Below are positions 63,095 to 64,000 of a stretch of DNA of 64,000 nucleotides, one piece after another. Numbering within the stretch: the stretch's first letter is position 1; each line of letters begins with the position of its first letter. A model generated the notes under the pieces. That model searched no databases, was not told the DNA's origin, and saw only the letters and a program-made list of their open reading frames with translations. The translations under genes and the position numbers were made by a program. The stretch lies in the NCBI RefSeq assembly GCF_900110245.1, contig NZ_FOCZ01000005.1, forward strand, positions 1 to 64,000, written 5' to 3'. The stretch comes from Niastella yeongjuensis (lineage in GTDB: Bacteria > Bacteroidota > Bacteroidia > Chitinophagales > Chitinophagaceae).

Positions 63095-64000
63095 TTACAA
63101 TATCAACACTCTGAGGATGCGGGTATCTTTTGCCGTTTCAAGCACCAGCGCATACACACCGCTTACTACATTTATGTTATAGGGAACCGTATACTTGTTA
63201 CTGCCGCTTTTCCGCTGCTGGTTTACCACAGCGCCGGACTGCAGATTTATGAGTCGCAGACTAGCGTCAGCTGTTTCCTGTAAACCAACGCTAACAGTGA
63301 ACTGCCCCTTGCTTGGGTTCGGAGTTACCGAAAATTCGATCACAAAAGGATCGGTAGCAGCAGAACTGGGATTATCGAACGATTGCCCTTCTACAATGGT
63401 AATGGCATTCGAGTATTCTTTGGTACAACTGCCCACGCCCGACCGCATTCCTACCTGGTAGGTACCTGCTTCATTAAACTGTATTTCGATCAATGAATCT
63501 GTTCGGCGTGTGACGGTAATATTGCCTGCTGGCACCAGCCATTCAGTTGTTTCCGGCCAGGGCTGGCTGATATTTACAAAAGTTACTTTTTCACCTTTGA
63601 ATGCCTGTGTGCTGGCCACGAAATCTGCCGCCACCGTAGCATCGCTTCTGCTAATGCTTATACTACCACTTCCCTGACACCCTTTACTATCCGTTACCTG
63701 TACGTTATATTTACCGGTCTCGCTCAACGATACGCTTGCCGTAGCCGCAGTAAATCCATTGGTACCGCTCCAACTGTAAATCGCATTCGCATCCGCGATT
63801 GTTGCATTAGCCATCCACGCCTGGCCCGCACACAGTGTACGATCGGGGCCCAGCGCTACTGTAAGCGGCAAGGGGTCCTGTAAATTGAACGTTTGCTTTT
63901 CTGAACATCCCTTTGCATCGATGATCTTTACTGAATACGAACCAGCACACAATGCGCTTAGCGTTTGTGCGGCACTGCCATTACTCCACTGATAACTATA
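63095..64000 (-). CDS. Type IX-secreted SprB/PKD-repeat protein, C-terminal part (runs off the window)
   Basis: The frame continues to the right edge (YSYQWSNGSAAQTLSALCAG is read from the last bases), so the 5' end lies outside. The visible part has SprB-like repeats (YSVKIIDAKGCSE, YNVQVTDSKGCQG), a PKD-like domain (about 180-110 aa from the end) and a type IX sorting domain (FSVTPNPSKGQFTVSVGLQE to ILRVLIL). It is cell-surface or secreted. It lies 28 nt before the effector gene, in the same orientation. Confidence 0.88.
   Translation of the reverse strand, partial: YSYQWSNGSAAQTLSALCAGSYSVKIIDAKGCSEKQTFNLQDPLPLTVALGPDRTLCAGQAWMANATIADANAIYSWSGTNGFTAATASVSLSETGKYNVQVTDSKGCQGSGSISISRSDATVAADFVASTQAFKGEKVTFVNISQPWPETTEWLVPAGNITVTRRTDSLIEIQFNEAGTYQVGMRSGVGSCTKEYSNAITIVEGQSFDNPSSAATDPFVIEFSVTPNPSKGQFTVSVGLQETADASLRLINLQSGAVVNQQRKSGSNKYTVPYNINVVSGVYALVLETAKDTRILRVLIL

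Overview
The window comes from a Bacteroidota genome, most likely Chitinophagaceae (Chitinophaga/Niastella-like). The reasons are two SusC/SusD pairs, a FecI-type sigma factor with a FecR anti-sigma, type IX secretion C-terminal domains, a GH19 chitinase, DUF5689 lipoproteins and TAnnTTTG-type promoter boxes. No tRNA, rRNA or CRISPR array was seen.

Region 1 (1-19224) looks like an accessory island. An exact direct repeat of at least 101 bp lies at both ends (1-101 and 19124-19224). Between the copies are a minus-strand mobilisation module (small membrane protein, relaxase, MobC, Toprim primase, a hairpin-rich possible oriT), a large serine recombinase preceded by a 46-aa gene, and varied cargo. 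The cargo includes an MNT/HEPN protein, a SEFIR-DUF1566 protein, an astacin protease with ten IDNP repeats, a polysaccharide lyase, a secreted HExxH protein with a partner gene, an XRE regulator and a broken RHS gene. Several genes here are remnants.

Region 2 (19225-30280) is mixed. It has a secreted chitinase, a GlxA-type AraC regulator divergent from an esterase, a decayed arsenic cluster (arsR, arsM and acr3 pieces joined by deletions), a degenerate 21-bp periodic array, a ClpP paralogue, a sigma factor with a small partner, and several small hypothetical genes.

Region 3 (30283-41814) is one minus-strand polysaccharide utilisation locus: sigma factor, FecR, SusC with an STN domain, SusD, DUF5689 lipoprotein, endonuclease/exonuclease/phosphatase lipoprotein and GH89 alpha-N-acetylglucosaminidase.

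Region 4 (41972-56628) is a second locus, for N-acetylhexosamine glycans. It holds SusC/SusD, a rhamnogalacturonan acetylesterase-like SGNH hydrolase, a GHL15-like glycosidase, NagB, a GH109-like oxidoreductase-fold protein, a sugar MFS permease, NagA, a LacI regulator and a second Gfo/Idh/MocA protein. Two strong LacI-type palindromes and one weaker one lie in the three divergent intergenic regions, so the LacI protein probably controls all of them. Imported GlcNAc would be phosphorylated by a kinase not in this window, then deacetylated (NagA) and deaminated (NagB).

Region 5 (56689-64000) is a giant secreted protein with a metalloprotease-like HEIGH motif and a nuclease-like C-terminal tail. 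A probable immunity gene follows it, and a type IX-secreted repeat protein that runs off the right edge precedes it.
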